Shown piece after piece: positions 20,850 through 30,920 of a DNA stretch of 64,000 nucleotides. Source of the stretch: Guadua angustifolia (lineage: Eukaryota > Streptophyta > Magnoliopsida > Poales > Poaceae); NCBI GenBank assembly GCA_036346375.1, contig CM070501.1, positions 57,143,326-57,207,325 of the forward strand. Direction: 5' to 3'. The notes beneath the pieces are model-generated. The model saw only the letters and a list, made by a program, of their open reading frames with translations, was not told the origin of the DNA and made no database searches. Numbering within the stretch: position 1 is the first letter of the stretch; each line of letters opens with the position of its first letter. The translations under genes were made by a program, and so were the position numbers.

Positions 20850-22320
20850 CGGTTTGTTGATAGAAATACAAGACTCTGGTTTGTTGATGCTAGCATTAGA
20901 AGAACCAGCTAGTTTTCTTGAAGCAATGAAGGAAAACAGTTGGAGGAAAGCAATGGAAGAAGAACTGAAGTCGATTCAGGAGAATGAAACATGGAAGCTT
21001 GTGTCCTTACCTGAAAAACAGAAAACGATCAGTTTAAAATGGGTATTCAAAGTGAAGAAGGATTCATCTGGAAGGGTTGTGAAGCACAAGGCTCATCTCA
21101 TCGCAAAAGGGTATGTACAAAAACAGGGACTAGATTTTGAAGAGGTCTTTGCTCTGGTAGCTCGCATCGAGACAGTGAGATTACTCATTGCAATGGCAAC
21201 CCATGGTAATTGGGAGGTGCATCATATAGACGTCAAGTCCGCTCTCTTAATGTATCGCAATCACCTGGTTTTGTTGATATTCATAAAACTCATTTAGTGC
21301 TAAAGTTGAGGAAGGCACTATATAGTCTTTGGCAAGCACCTAGAACGTGGAATTCTAAACTTGATGAGAGTCTTGTGTCGCTTGGCTTTGAGAAATGCCC
21401 ACATGAGCATGCTGTTTACCGGAAGGAAAGTAAAAGATCTGTTATATTTATTGGAGTTTATGTGGATGATCTAATCATCACATCTTCATCTCATGATGAC
21501 ATTATTGATTTCAAGAATCACATGAAGAAGTTATTATTGGGAATTGAAGTGAAAAAGTTTGTTAGAGGTATTTCATTTTGTCAAGATGGGTATGCTGCAA
21601 GAGTGCTTGAGCAATTCGGCCCGAAGGTTTGTAATTCCTCTCAAACACCCATGGAGAACCGGCTAAAATTGTGTAAGCAAAGTGATGATCCGACAGTTGA
21701 TGCAACTATGTATCGAAGTATAGTTGGATGTTTGCGGTATCTGGTAAATACCCGACCGGACATCGCTTTTGTTGTTGGTTATGATAACCGGTTCATGGAA
21801 GCTCCAACAACTCAACACCCTGCTGCTGTGAAACACATTCTAAGATATGTGAGTGGGACACTAAGTTTTGGATATTTTTACAGAAAAGAATGCAGTGAAG
21901 AGATGAAGTTGATCGGTTATTGTGATAGTGATCTAGCTGGGGATCTAAGTGATCGGAAGAGAACCACTGGTATTGTGTATTTTTTGGGATCAAGCCTGAT
22001 CACTTGGATGTCACAAAAGCATAGAATTGTTGCTCTTTCATCGTGCGAAGCTGAGTATAGAGCGGCTGCAAGTGCTGCTTGTCAGGGAGTTTGGCTAGCT
22101 CGGCTGATCAGTAGTCTTCAGAAGAAATAGGAAGAGAAATTTGAGTTGAAGATTGACAATAAAGCAGCAATTTCTCTGTGCAAAAATCCTGTGTATCATG
22201 AGAGGAGTAAAACATTGATACTAGATACCATTTTACAAGGAAATGTGTTGAAGATGAAGAAGTTGAAGTTACGCATGTCAGGTCTGAGGAACAGAGGGCT
22301 GACATGTTAACTAAAGCACT
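20850..22320 (+). pseudogene. copia reverse transcriptase and RNase H remnant
   Basis: Reverse transcriptase blocks are visible: WRKAMEEELKSIQENETWKL, SLKWVFKVKKDSSGRVVKHK and the catalytic YVDD at 21459-21470. RNase H follows with SDLAGDLSDRKRTTGIVYFL and HRIVALSSCEAEYRAAASAA. A frame change near 21290 and a stop at about 22128 disrupt it. The order integrase before reverse transcriptase marks it as Ty1/copia. Confidence 0.85.
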
Positions 22321-22403
22321 TGGACGAGCAAAATTCCTTGAATCGCGACAGAAGTTGGGCGTGGTTGATGTAAGGACTGAACATCAAGTTTAGGGAGGTG
22401 AAT

Positions 22404-22779
22404 TGTTGAACTAAACTTGATTTTAAGAGTCCCAGGTTGCAGGGTTTTGATTTGCTTCGGTTTGTTTACAAAGTCCAGAGTTATAACTTGTCATCAATGA
22501 GTTAGTTTTCTCTGTCAGTTAAGCTAATTGCCGGATTAGCTACAATATGTCGGGTTGGTTAAGTTTTTCCTGTTTTAGTTAACAGAGTCTGTTTAGTTTT
22601 GAGTTTGTTTAGGAGATCTCCAAAACATATCTATAACTTTTACTATACAAGAGTAACGAGAAATCAGAAAACACTGCGGCAGCACCAAAAGCCGATTTCG
22701 ATCGTTACCGTATTTCTCTGCTCCTCTGTTTTGCAATTCTGCGTTGTTACTGAATACTTCACCGAGGAAGTTCAGATTC
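22404..22779 (+). repeat. 3' LTR of copia element (right ~64 bp missing)
   Basis: It starts TGTTGAACTAAAC right after the polypurine tract and matches the 5' LTR up to GTTCAGATTC. The terminal part present at 17497-17560 is missing, and non-element DNA (GAGGAAAGCCACCC) follows. Confidence 0.8.
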
Positions 22780-23150
22780 ACCGAGGAAAGCCACCCAGAA
22801 GTCGGCGTGCGCTCGGGCCTCACGGCGCTGGGGTGGCTGGGCTCAGAATCGCGAAGCTCTCTGGACTCTGGGTTTCGTGAAATTTCACGCTCCCAAGCTT
22901 TCATTTTATAATGGGCAATAATATTGTCTCCTTCCTTTGGTCTCTATGAACTTCCAAACGCGAGGTATAGGCCGAGAAAGCCCAAGTTAAATAGGATACG
23001 CGAGTGGTGGGCCGGAGCTCCTTCCTGCCTGCCTCCAATCGCAGACGCAGCCGTCGCCGTTCGTCCGTTTGGTTCTCTACTTCTACCACGGGAGGAAACC
23101 AATAAACCGTCCGTCGATCTGGTAGCGGCGCGGCACAGTAGCCGGTGCTC
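22780..23150 (+). promoter_or_regulatory. upstream region of the Alba gene
   Basis: The 370 bp between the copia LTR and the Alba start codon holds a TTAAATAG box near 22987-22994 and GTGGGCC near 23008-23014 (a TGGGCC-type site II element, common in plant housekeeping promoters). CT-rich sequence follows and could be 5'UTR. The LTR edge lies close enough to influence expression. Confidence 0.45.
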
Positions 23151-24703
23151 ATGGCTGTGGAGGAGATCACCGAGGGCGTGAGGAGCCTCGCCGTGGAGGA
23201 GGGCGAGGCGGCTGCTGCCGGTGGCGCCGAGGGGCAGAGGAGGGCGCCGGCGGCAGCAGCAACCGCATCCAGGTGTCCAACACCAAGAAGCCCCTCTTCT
23301 TCTATGTCAACCTCGCCAAGGTACCCCCTCCTCCCCGTGCCCTAGCTGCTCGATCCGGACCGCGTCGCGGTTTCCTGATTGTTTGATTGGTTGGTTGGTT
23401 GTTTGGTTGCAGAGGTATATGCAGCAGCACGGCGACGTTGAGCTCTCCGCGCTCGGGATGGGTGCGTCTCGCTTCTCCGTGTTCATGTTTGTTTCTCATT
23501 TATTGTTAGCCAGCGAGTATGTTTGGTATGGCTGCTTGTTATTATATCTGTAAAAATGCTATCTTTAGACTTTATGGAGTAAAAAGATGAGTGCCTCTTG
23601 TTCGCGAATTTTATCTAGTATTTCTGCGGTCATAAGAGGATGTGTTCGACGCCTCGACCCAAGATTGCAATGTTTTCATGAGTAATTGCTCTAGCCTTTC
23701 AGGACTGTTATTGATTAAACCCTAACATCTCCCGCTGTGGTCCTTGCCTTCAGTGTTCTAACCCCAAACTAGTATTGTGTAATGTGATATGCCACTTTGC
23801 AGAACATTCTGTATTAAGTTATGCAAAGTTAACCACGTATCTTCCAAGTGATTTATTGTTTCTGACCTTTTGAGTTTTAGGCAGCCATCCTCTCCTCATG
23901 TAACCACGTACATCCGCATAGCTTTTGCAAATCACGGCCATTTTGACTTTGAGATGTACAAATAGTCAAATACCATTCTGAGTCATGAGTCTGACTCCCT
24001 TTCAGCATTCTGTAGGATTATCTTCACTTTTGGTTAAGTAAAATTGATTAGATGTGTTTAGGTCATTGCTGTCTGCCAGCTGGACTTATGGCACATGTAG
24101 TTAGTCAGTGTGGTTTGATGTTTTCTTTCTAGATACCTAGAATAAAACCTGAGCCCATTGCCATCTTTTGCTGCAATATATCTCTATTGTTTAAGTCAGT
24201 ACTAACCAAGTTGTTTGATCTGTTTGCAGCCATTGCAACAGTTGTGACCGTGGCAGAGATTCTGAAAAACAACGGACTCGCTGTTGAGAAGAGTAAGCAG
24301 TTTTTATTGTAGTGTAGATTATGTCATCGTCTCATATCGATCAACATTGCTGTCATGGCTATTCCACAAGATTTATTGCTCTCACTCTGAACTCCCACCT
24401 TTAACCTTGACCTGCGTAGAGATTAGGACATCTACTGTGGAAATAAACGACGCATCAAGGGGCCGCCCGCTCCAAAAGGCTAAGGTCAGAGAAGATTAAA
24501 TCCTCGTTTAATGCCCGTGTGACTTGTTTCTTGTTTTGTCAGTGTGTTCCTTCTTTATGTATGGAATTCTTCTTCCCGGATAATGAAACTGACTTTGAGC
24601 TCTATTCGCACAGATTGAGATTGTGGTAGGAAAGAGTGACAAATTCGATGAGTTGATGGCCGCTGCTGCGGAAGAGACGGAAGCTGCAGATGGTGAGGAC
24701 TGA
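23151..24703 (+). CDS. Alba-domain protein (DNA/RNA-binding), five exons
   Basis: Exons by eye: 23151-23320, 23413-23461, 24230-24292, 24420-24484 and 24614-24703, all with GT-AG borders. The protein starts MAVEEITEGVRSLAVEE, has an Ala/Gly-rich linker, then the Alba fold (about residues 37-120): NRIQVSNTKKPLFFYVNLAK, RYMQQHGDVELSALGM, AIATVVTVAEILKNNGLAV and STVEINDASRGRPLQKAK. It ends IEIVVGKSDKFDELMAAAAE plus an acidic tail. Plant Alba proteins bind RNA and DNA in cytoplasm and nucleus. Expected length is about 145 residues. The linker in exon 1 is one base short of the frame needed for NRIQVSN (in the G/C run at about 23235-23262), while everything else is intact. That points to a homopolymer sequencing error or a recent mutation. 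The start codon fits the family's usual MAVEEIT opening. Confidence 0.85.
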
Positions 24704-25080
24704 GGAGCAGGTTTGATAAAGAGCAGTAGCGACCAGTGGCTGTTACAGTGCTTTGTTAGTTGTTTAAAACTGCATGCGTGAGAGATGGCATGCGTTCTTG
24801 TTCAACTTATGTTTTTATGGCAGTGTGTGTAAACTCAGACTGCCTGATGAAAATTTGCTCGCATTTTAGACAGCTTTTCCATTTGTTTCTTCGGTTATGT
24901 ATGACTTGCTGATTGAATGGGTTTTCTTTTTTCGTTGATAATCTGGTGATTTATGACTCTTATGGTATGAATGTACACGCTGTTAATCCTTAAACAATTA
25001 GGCAAATTCGCGATGCTACCGTGTGCTGCTGGAGCGTTGGAAAGTACGAGTATTTTGTAAGTCTGGCCAAAAAAACCACT
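24704..25080. other. 3' flank of the Alba gene
   Basis: Probable 3'UTR and downstream sequence. I see no further exon and no decisive polyadenylation signal. Confidence 0.4.
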
Positions 25081-25084
25081 AATT

Positions 25085-25462
25085 GTTAGAGTATGTACAA
25101 TAGTATATATCAACTGTCTATAAGACTATGTTATGTAGAATTTTAGGTGATGTAGACGAAAGAGAAGGAGAGAGAAAGCTATTATATATTATTTAATAGA
25201 CGATCTTATAGACAGTTTTTTATTTTATATATTATACAAATTGTATAGACAGTCTGTTAATTGGATGTTAGATTATTACAGACAAATATATAGATGATCT
25301 ATTGTATGAATTATTTTTAATGTTATTTGTAGATGACATGACGATATGTTACATACAGTTACTGTCTATACCGGCGTATATGCCTATACAGTTACTGTCT
25401 ATACTAGTGTATATGCCCATACAATTACTATCTATACCGGTGTATATGCCCTTAGACGTGCA
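25085..25462. mobile_element. possible MITE with TATACC/GACAGT repeats
   Basis: GTACAATAGTATATATCAAC at the left and TATACCGGTGTATATGCCC at the right suggest inverted ends. The interior repeats CTGTCTATA and GACAGTNT in both orientations. The boundary is not secure and no target duplication was found. Confidence 0.4.
25353..25451. repeat. 33-bp minisatellite, three units
   Basis: Three adjacent 33-bp units (25353-25385, 25386-25418, 25419-25451), each starting ATACARTTACTRTCTATAC and ending GTATATGCCY. Confidence 0.95.
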
Positions 25463-25665
25463 GTTGCTATCAGGAAATGTTTTTACAAGTTAAAACTTTT
25501 TCCCTGAGCAATTTATCAGTTGCTTGGATGTGCCACGCAGCACGAGGTGCACCGGGTGTAGACGAGACGTGAGTTGCAGAAAGTCATCGCTACACCAGCC
25601 GCAGCACATCGACTGCGCTAGAACGAACGAGAGGAGCCGAGTTGAGCTTTGGAGAGGAGAGGAGG

Positions 25666-26658
25666 ATGGCAACCATGACCGGGCACTACTGCCGCTACTA
25701 CTCGCCATCCATCCCGCCGCTCCGACAACACGGCCTGCCGCTGCAGCTGCAAACCGCAAGAAGAGGACGAGGACGGCGGCGGCCGAGCTTGCGGGTGGCC
25801 GCGGCGGGCGGCGGCTCACAGGTGGAGTCGTGAAGGTGGCCACCGACGCGGAATTCTCCCAGCCCTCCGACACCAGGCCCATCATGTTCTTCGACGGTGC
25901 GCACTGAAACCTTCTTTCCTTCCATAATTCGCCGCTCGTATTGGGCAATCGCAAATCCACAAGTCAATTAATCGCAAGCGTTGGCTTCTTGGCTATGCGC
26001 AGGCGTGTGCAACCTTTCCAACGGCGGCGTCCGGTTCGTGCGGGAGCATGACCCCAACAGGTCTGGCCGTCCTGCTTCTAGCACACTTGTAACACTGATT
26101 CAGCATTGGCTGTACAGCTAGATTGGATTGTTAATGCACGCTACCGACTGATTTCTCATCAAGCGGAAGCATCAGGTATATTCCTGCAGAGGTCAGGGAG
26201 AGCCCCTGACGACATCTCGAGTGTTGTCTTGTCGAGAAGGATAGGTTACTGACTGCCGCCTTAATTCTCCAAAAGTTGTGTTCTTGTGTTGAGTTAGTCT
26301 GTGAATATTGATCAACATTAGTCATGAATTAAGTGTTAATTTTTGCTGTGCAGGGCCTACATCAAGTCTGAAGCAGTGCTGAGGATAATGGAGTACCTTA
26401 ACCTGCCTTTCCCTCAGCTCGCCACTTTCGTCGTGTTTGTTCCTCTGTAAGCTCCTTCTCCCTCTGCGCAGCTCAATTCACATGCACCATGGATGTGTTG
26501 TGCTGCCAATTGATCCATTTTACAACGATGATGCGATTCGTTCCTACTGATTGTGTCGTCATAACTAGTTTTCTGAAGGACTTTGCGTACGTAATGTTGC
26601 AAACAACGGGTGCGCAGTGCTTGGCCGCTCCGAGTCGGAAGCATGTGAGATATTGTGA
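25666..26658 (+). pseudogene. DUF393 (DCC thiol-oxidoreductase-like) pseudogene
   Basis: Exon-like blocks: 25666-25896 (basic, Ser/Arg-rich N-terminus resembling a plastid transit peptide, then SDTRPIMFFDG), 26003-26060 (GVCNLSNGGVRFVREHDPNR), about 26170-26244 (RYIP ... SPDDISSVV remnants), 26354-26446 (AYIKSEAVLRIMEYLNLPFP) and about 26569-26658 (KDFAY ... NVANNG ... GRSES). DUF393 proteins carry a DxxCxxC redox-like motif; here the second Cys is Ser (CNLS). A frameshift lies in the transit-peptide region, an internal deletion follows RYIP with an in-frame stop, and another shift occurs after DFAY. Splice borders are mostly preserved. Biochemical role of the family is not well defined. Confidence 0.75.
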
Positions 26659-26881
26659 GTTGCTGCCCTAACATCTCATTAGTTTCCTTATATGATCATA
26701 CATTAAGATTTTGTAGACATGAGATAACATGAACCATCAATAGAATCAGCTTAGTTTAGTACTACTTCTTTACAAGGCACTCATCTAAGCGAGCATTGTA
26801 CTGCTACTTAGCTGCATGTCCATATATATGATAACAATGGATAACCCTAACTATCAAGGGTGTGAAAACTGTACTTTTGGT

Positions 26882-27407
26882 TAGGGGTGGGCATTGCGCT
26901 TTTTGGTCTAATCGGTCCGGTTTTTTGGGTTTTTAAAATAATTCGGTTTTTGGAAACTGGCTACCGCATTTTTCAGACCAAAATGAAAAATTGAACCGAA
27001 TTATAATTCGGTTCGGTTAATTCAATTTTTCGGTTAACCAAAATATGAATAAACACTAGATAGATTAGATTTAGTCTTTCTAACATCACAACACAGAGTA
27101 GGGATAAACCCACACAATATTTATAGGTTATTATAGTATAAGCATAATAGAACATATGAATATACCAAACATATGTATAAACGTGTTAGAACATGAGAAT
27201 TGTTTAGTGCTTTTAGGAAGAACATTATAAAAATAGTATTGTATATGGGCTATTCAGTTATTTTGGTTTTTGGAAACAAAAAACCGAACCAAACACTGAA
27301 AACCGAATTATACCAAAATAAAAACCGAACCAAAAACAAAAAAAAACTGAAATAATCGGTTAATTCGGTTCGGTAATTTGGTTTCGGTTTAAAAATGCCT
27401 ATTCCTA
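26882..27407. mobile_element. 526-bp hAT-like element in last polygalacturonase exon
   Basis: Left TAGGGGTGGGCATT and inverted right TAGGAATAGGCATT form terminal repeats. The 8-bp target duplication CTTTTGGT (26874-26881 and 27408-27415) is exact, as expected for hAT transposons. The interior is rich in CGGTTCGGTTTTT-type sequence and has no coding domain. Removing it with one duplicate rejoins codons for MVVPK and VQFSHP followed by TGA on the minus strand. Confidence 0.85.
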
Positions 27408-28068
27408 CTTTTGGTACCACCATGCCCGCAGTGGTCCCGTAGGCGTTTAAAATTGATGCATTTGCTGGGGCAGTATGGTTCCCCCAAGAGAGGGTAACAT
27501 TTTCGAGATAGACGTCTCGGCAGTGCACACTTTGGCTGCACAAAATTTTGATGGTCTGTTGCTCGGAGGATGTCCCATGGATGTTGATAAATCTCGCGTC
27601 TCTTGTAGCCAGCCACACCACCATCCTACAAACACAATTAAATGCAGTCATATTTCAACCTTTGTTGTTGGGATGAATTTCCTGAAGTGATCAATGTGCT
27701 GATGAGTTTAATAGATTTCACCTACAGTGGACAATTTCCCTGAGGACAATAGAATAGAACTGGTCGATGGTGATAGGATTTCTGACTGAAATCATGCTGA
27801 TGTTCTCAAAACGGAATCCCTTTGCATGGCCCTTCCCTCCCTGCATTCATAAGCTCATATATTGGGGGGCATGGCTATATACAGCCTATCGTCTGCCGAG
27901 AGCATATCATATGTACAGGGTGTATGCAACCATCAGTAAAAACTAAAAATACATGCAAGGCACATAGATGCACAACATCTATTGTGGGTGCTTAGTTCTT
28001 ATATACCTGCCACGATTTGATCCTCACACCGGTCATAGTTCCATAGAAGTTGCAACGGGATACTTTTA

Positions 28069-28457
28069 GAGAAATTTTACAGTGGATAACATAGATAGTA
28101 AGTAGTGATAGTAGAATCAAATCTAACTATCTATTCCTTAATGGTATTTTAGATTTTTTCTATCTATTCATCAGGGGTATTTTAGACTTTTCCTAATTCG
28201 TTCACAGTTTTAGATTCACCGAATACTTATTGATCTTCAGAGGCCTCTTATCATTCATCCACCATTCATCATGATCACAAGACGTGTTTTACCGTAGAGG
28301 ACAAATAGTATGACGAAAATTTTTGCCCTTTTACCTCTCTCTGAATTTTACTACCAATAATATAAGTGGTAGTATAACTAGATCTAAATTGATTTCAACT
28401 ATTAGATTCAAAGGAACGGACGACTTATATTGATTTTAATCCACTGTAAAAGAGCTC
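28069..28457. mobile_element. 389-bp MITE of the GAGCTCTTTTAC family in polygalacturonase exon 6
   Basis: Ends GAGAAATTTTACAGTGGA and, inverted, GAGCTCTTTTACAGTGGA. The 8-bp target duplication TACTTTTA is exact (28061-28068 and 28458-28465). It splits coding sequence for SLGRDAPTLAERVKS from RCNFYGTMTGVRIKSWQ. Same family as 19052-19372. Confidence 0.85.
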
Positions 28458-30003
28458 TACTTTTAACTCTTTCCGCCAGTGTTGGCGCGTCTCTTCCAAG
28501 GCTTCCCACACCTCAATGTGTGTTACTAGAGAAGAAGTTGATCAGAACTTAGTCAGCACAGGTCTGCATATGAATGGTTGTACATTTGTACCTGATGCCA
28601 TGACCAGGCCCACATGTGCTTTGCGTGATATTAACATCAGTGGCGTATGCTAGAAATGATACAGTCACATCTCCTGCATTTTTCAATGTCAGCATTCATA
28701 CATATTTGAGGCTAGCTATCATCTCTTCATTTGCGGCGTGACCTGTTGTCCATGCAGTTATATATACAATGATCTATATGTACACAGTGAAAGGATTGTA
28801 CCGGCTTGGATAGAGCAAGACGAGGTGTGCACATGGTGGGAAATCGCCATGGTAATCCCATCTGTGTTTGGGCTATCACCTGGTGCGGTAATGGAGAGTT
28901 GGAGACCTTACGCACATGCACCTGGTTGCACTGGAACAAGGTCATGTGCTTGTCTGCGCTGTTCTTCAGATGTATCCTACTCACCCATAGATTGTTACAT
29001 TGTGCGAATGTCAGTAACTGAGTTACACGTACAAGCATAAATTCCACATACAGATTTCTACCTGACTAGTTTCAGACTGAATTAAAGGAGATATTGTGTA
29101 TATTTACAATAGGCCGGATGTTACATCTCTGTCAAAATGAGAGAGAATTCAGATTGTTGTCTATGGATAGAGGAAGAAGCTACTGTTATCTGTCGAAGCC
29201 TACCTTTTGATTATAGCAAGTCCACACGATGGCACCTTTGCCGTCAATCTGGCCATTTCCATCCAATGTCAAGTCGTCGACACCGAAGAAGGTCAGAAGG
29301 TTACCTGCTTTTGTTGTCCAAATGTAGCTTGGCGCCACGACATTTCCGTACAGCTACAGAATACCAATTCAGCTCTCTTGCTTCTCGTGTGTTATTACAG
29401 GTTGATTTCAGGACGGTCAAATTATATCAAATTATCAATGTTACCTGTATGGTAATTGGTGACTTGCAGGGTCCCCGAAATGTAAATTGCCTCGAAAAGA
29501 ATGTCCTTCCTCCAGTGATGACCAAGATTGGCCAGCTGCTATCGTTGCAAGCTGCTTGCTATGTCTTCAAGAACGCCTTTAAGCAGAGAAGACAGAGAGC
29601 AAAATTATAAATCTAAGAAGCTATGTGATGAAGCAATATGGAAATTCAGAATCACGGGGTTGTGCTGTTACCTCTGCATCATCTGTCTTGGCATCCCCAG
29701 CAGCATGGAAATCAAAGACGTTGTATATTTGTTGTTTCCCTTCTGCTGATCGAATGATCAATACGAGCAACAGCATAAAGGTACGTATTGCTGCAATCCT
29801 CTGCCATTGAAGATTCGTCAGGGGATTAAATTAGTTGATAAGAACAAAGCTGCATATAGGTTTGATCCAGCGAACAATGTTAAAAACTATGGCACATACC
29901 ATGGTTACAGTGCTAAATATGATTAACACGCTTTGACTTGATTGAAGACGAGTTTTGGATGCACTCTACCACGGAGGATGATATGATGCACTGTTCTTCT
30001 GGT

Positions 30004-30015
30004 GTATATATATAC
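30004..30015 (-). promoter_or_regulatory. possible TATA box of the former polygalacturonase gene
   Basis: TATATATATA lies about 230 bp upstream of the minus-strand start codon at 29776. It could equally be a chance AT tract. Confidence 0.3.
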
Positions 30016-30041
30016 AGACACTAACACACGTGTGGATTACC

Positions 30042-30920
30042 CTTGATATTAAACGTGGGAGATATCAAATCTCCATCTTAGTAATGCATTGAAAATTCCT
30101 ACATTCGGCGCCAAATGTCGTATATTGAAAAACATGAGAAAAGAGAGAGGACGGTGCCGGCCATTTCACTGGCCGCTGTCCACTCCGCTGTCCACGAGAG
30201 AGTGGGTTGACACGATAATTTATACATGTTTAGACGTTAATGAAGGTGTTCTACTCCTGTCGGTGTGCCAGGGTAGATGGGGTGCCGCTTTGCTCGGGAG
30301 TGACCCTGAGAGCACACCGGTTTGTATATGTTTTGTATTATATTAGAGTTCCTTATACAAGTGAGGGTTACAGTGAGTTTTTATAAGTGCTTGGTCTGGT
30401 CCACGTAGGCTATCTTACCCCTAGCAGGAGTAACTTAGTTGTGGCATCATCGTCATTCCTGGAGGTGACAGTAGATTCCATGGCATCACTTCTTAAGGGT
30501 TCCAAAGCTTGGGCCCTCCTTTGAAGGATGAATTCATGGGGATCATAGGACTTGGTGGCCCCACTCATCAATCAATACCGAACAAGTGGATGGTGCCCCT
30601 CTATCTCCATGGGCGCTTATGGGAGTGATCTAAGGTGCCAGGAGTTGACCTGTATGCCTTGTAGATGGGAACGTGGCGAAGTACCCTAGAGGGCTGAGCA
30701 CCACACCATGTGTGCCCCTTTAGACAGAACACCTGGCTATGTGCCCTGTCCACAAGCTAGAGGTGAAGATCTTAACCCACAGGGCGCACGTACCCTCTTC
30801 AAAGAGTCGATGGAGTATGGGACCTCCTATCCGGGATGTGATGAGATTTCTTCCAACAGTATAACCCTTGATATTAACTGTGGGGATCTCAAATCCCCAT
30901 CTTAGTAATGCATTGAATTC
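30042..30920. mobile_element. probable LTR remnant between ~58-bp direct repeats
   Basis: CCCTTGATATTAAMBGTGGG and ATCTCCATCTTAGTAATGCA-type sequences occur at 30042-30099 and, slightly diverged, at 30864-30920. Between them GGCGCCAAATGTCG, AATTTATACATGTTTAGACG and TTCTACTCCTGTC resemble LTR sequence of grass Tat-type gypsy elements on the minus strand. No coding region is present. A solo LTR or a local duplication with an embedded LTR piece are both possible. Confidence 0.35.

Larger units (their letters stand above)
17213..22779 (+). mobile_element. Ty1/copia retrotransposon, degenerate
   Basis: Two related LTR segments (17213-17560 and 22404-22779) flank gag, integrase, reverse transcriptase and RNase H remnants in copia order on the plus strand. 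A primer-binding site resembling the initiator-tRNA-Met complement lies just inside the 5' LTR and a polypurine tract (TTTAGGGAGGTGAA) just before the 3' LTR. Both LTRs are truncated at their outer edges, no target duplication remains, and the coding region has numerous stops and shifts. A LINE fragment and a MITE are nested within it. Confidence 0.85.
26854..29776 (-). pseudogene. polygalacturonase (GH28) pseudogene, eight exons
   Basis: Polygalacturonases hydrolyse cell-wall pectin and are secreted. Minus-strand exons by eye: 29672-29776 (signal-peptide-like MLLLVLII, then YNVFDFHAAGDAKTDDAE), 29445-29576, 29204-29353 (VVAPSYIWTTKAGNLLTFFG, LDGNGQIDGKGAI), 28802 to about 29035 (FAQCNNLWVSRIHLKNSADK, and in a shifted frame APGDSPNTDGIT), 28592-28673 (GPGHGI), 28007-28511, 27722-27840 (GHAKGFRFENISMISVRNP) and 26854-27625 (SSEQQTIKILCSQSVHCRDV). 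Defects: the tryptophan position of AFLKxW is a TAG stop in exon 2, there is a shift before SPNTDG, the catalytic DDC is replaced by DVT, and a TCTAT tandem duplication lies in exon 7. Exons 6 and 8 each carry a transposon. Convergent with the DUF393 pseudogene. Confidence 0.85.

Noticed and set aside
25353..25451. regular 33-bp repeats considered as a CRISPR-like array
   Set aside because: Units are directly adjacent with no spacers, in a plant nuclear context; a minisatellite.
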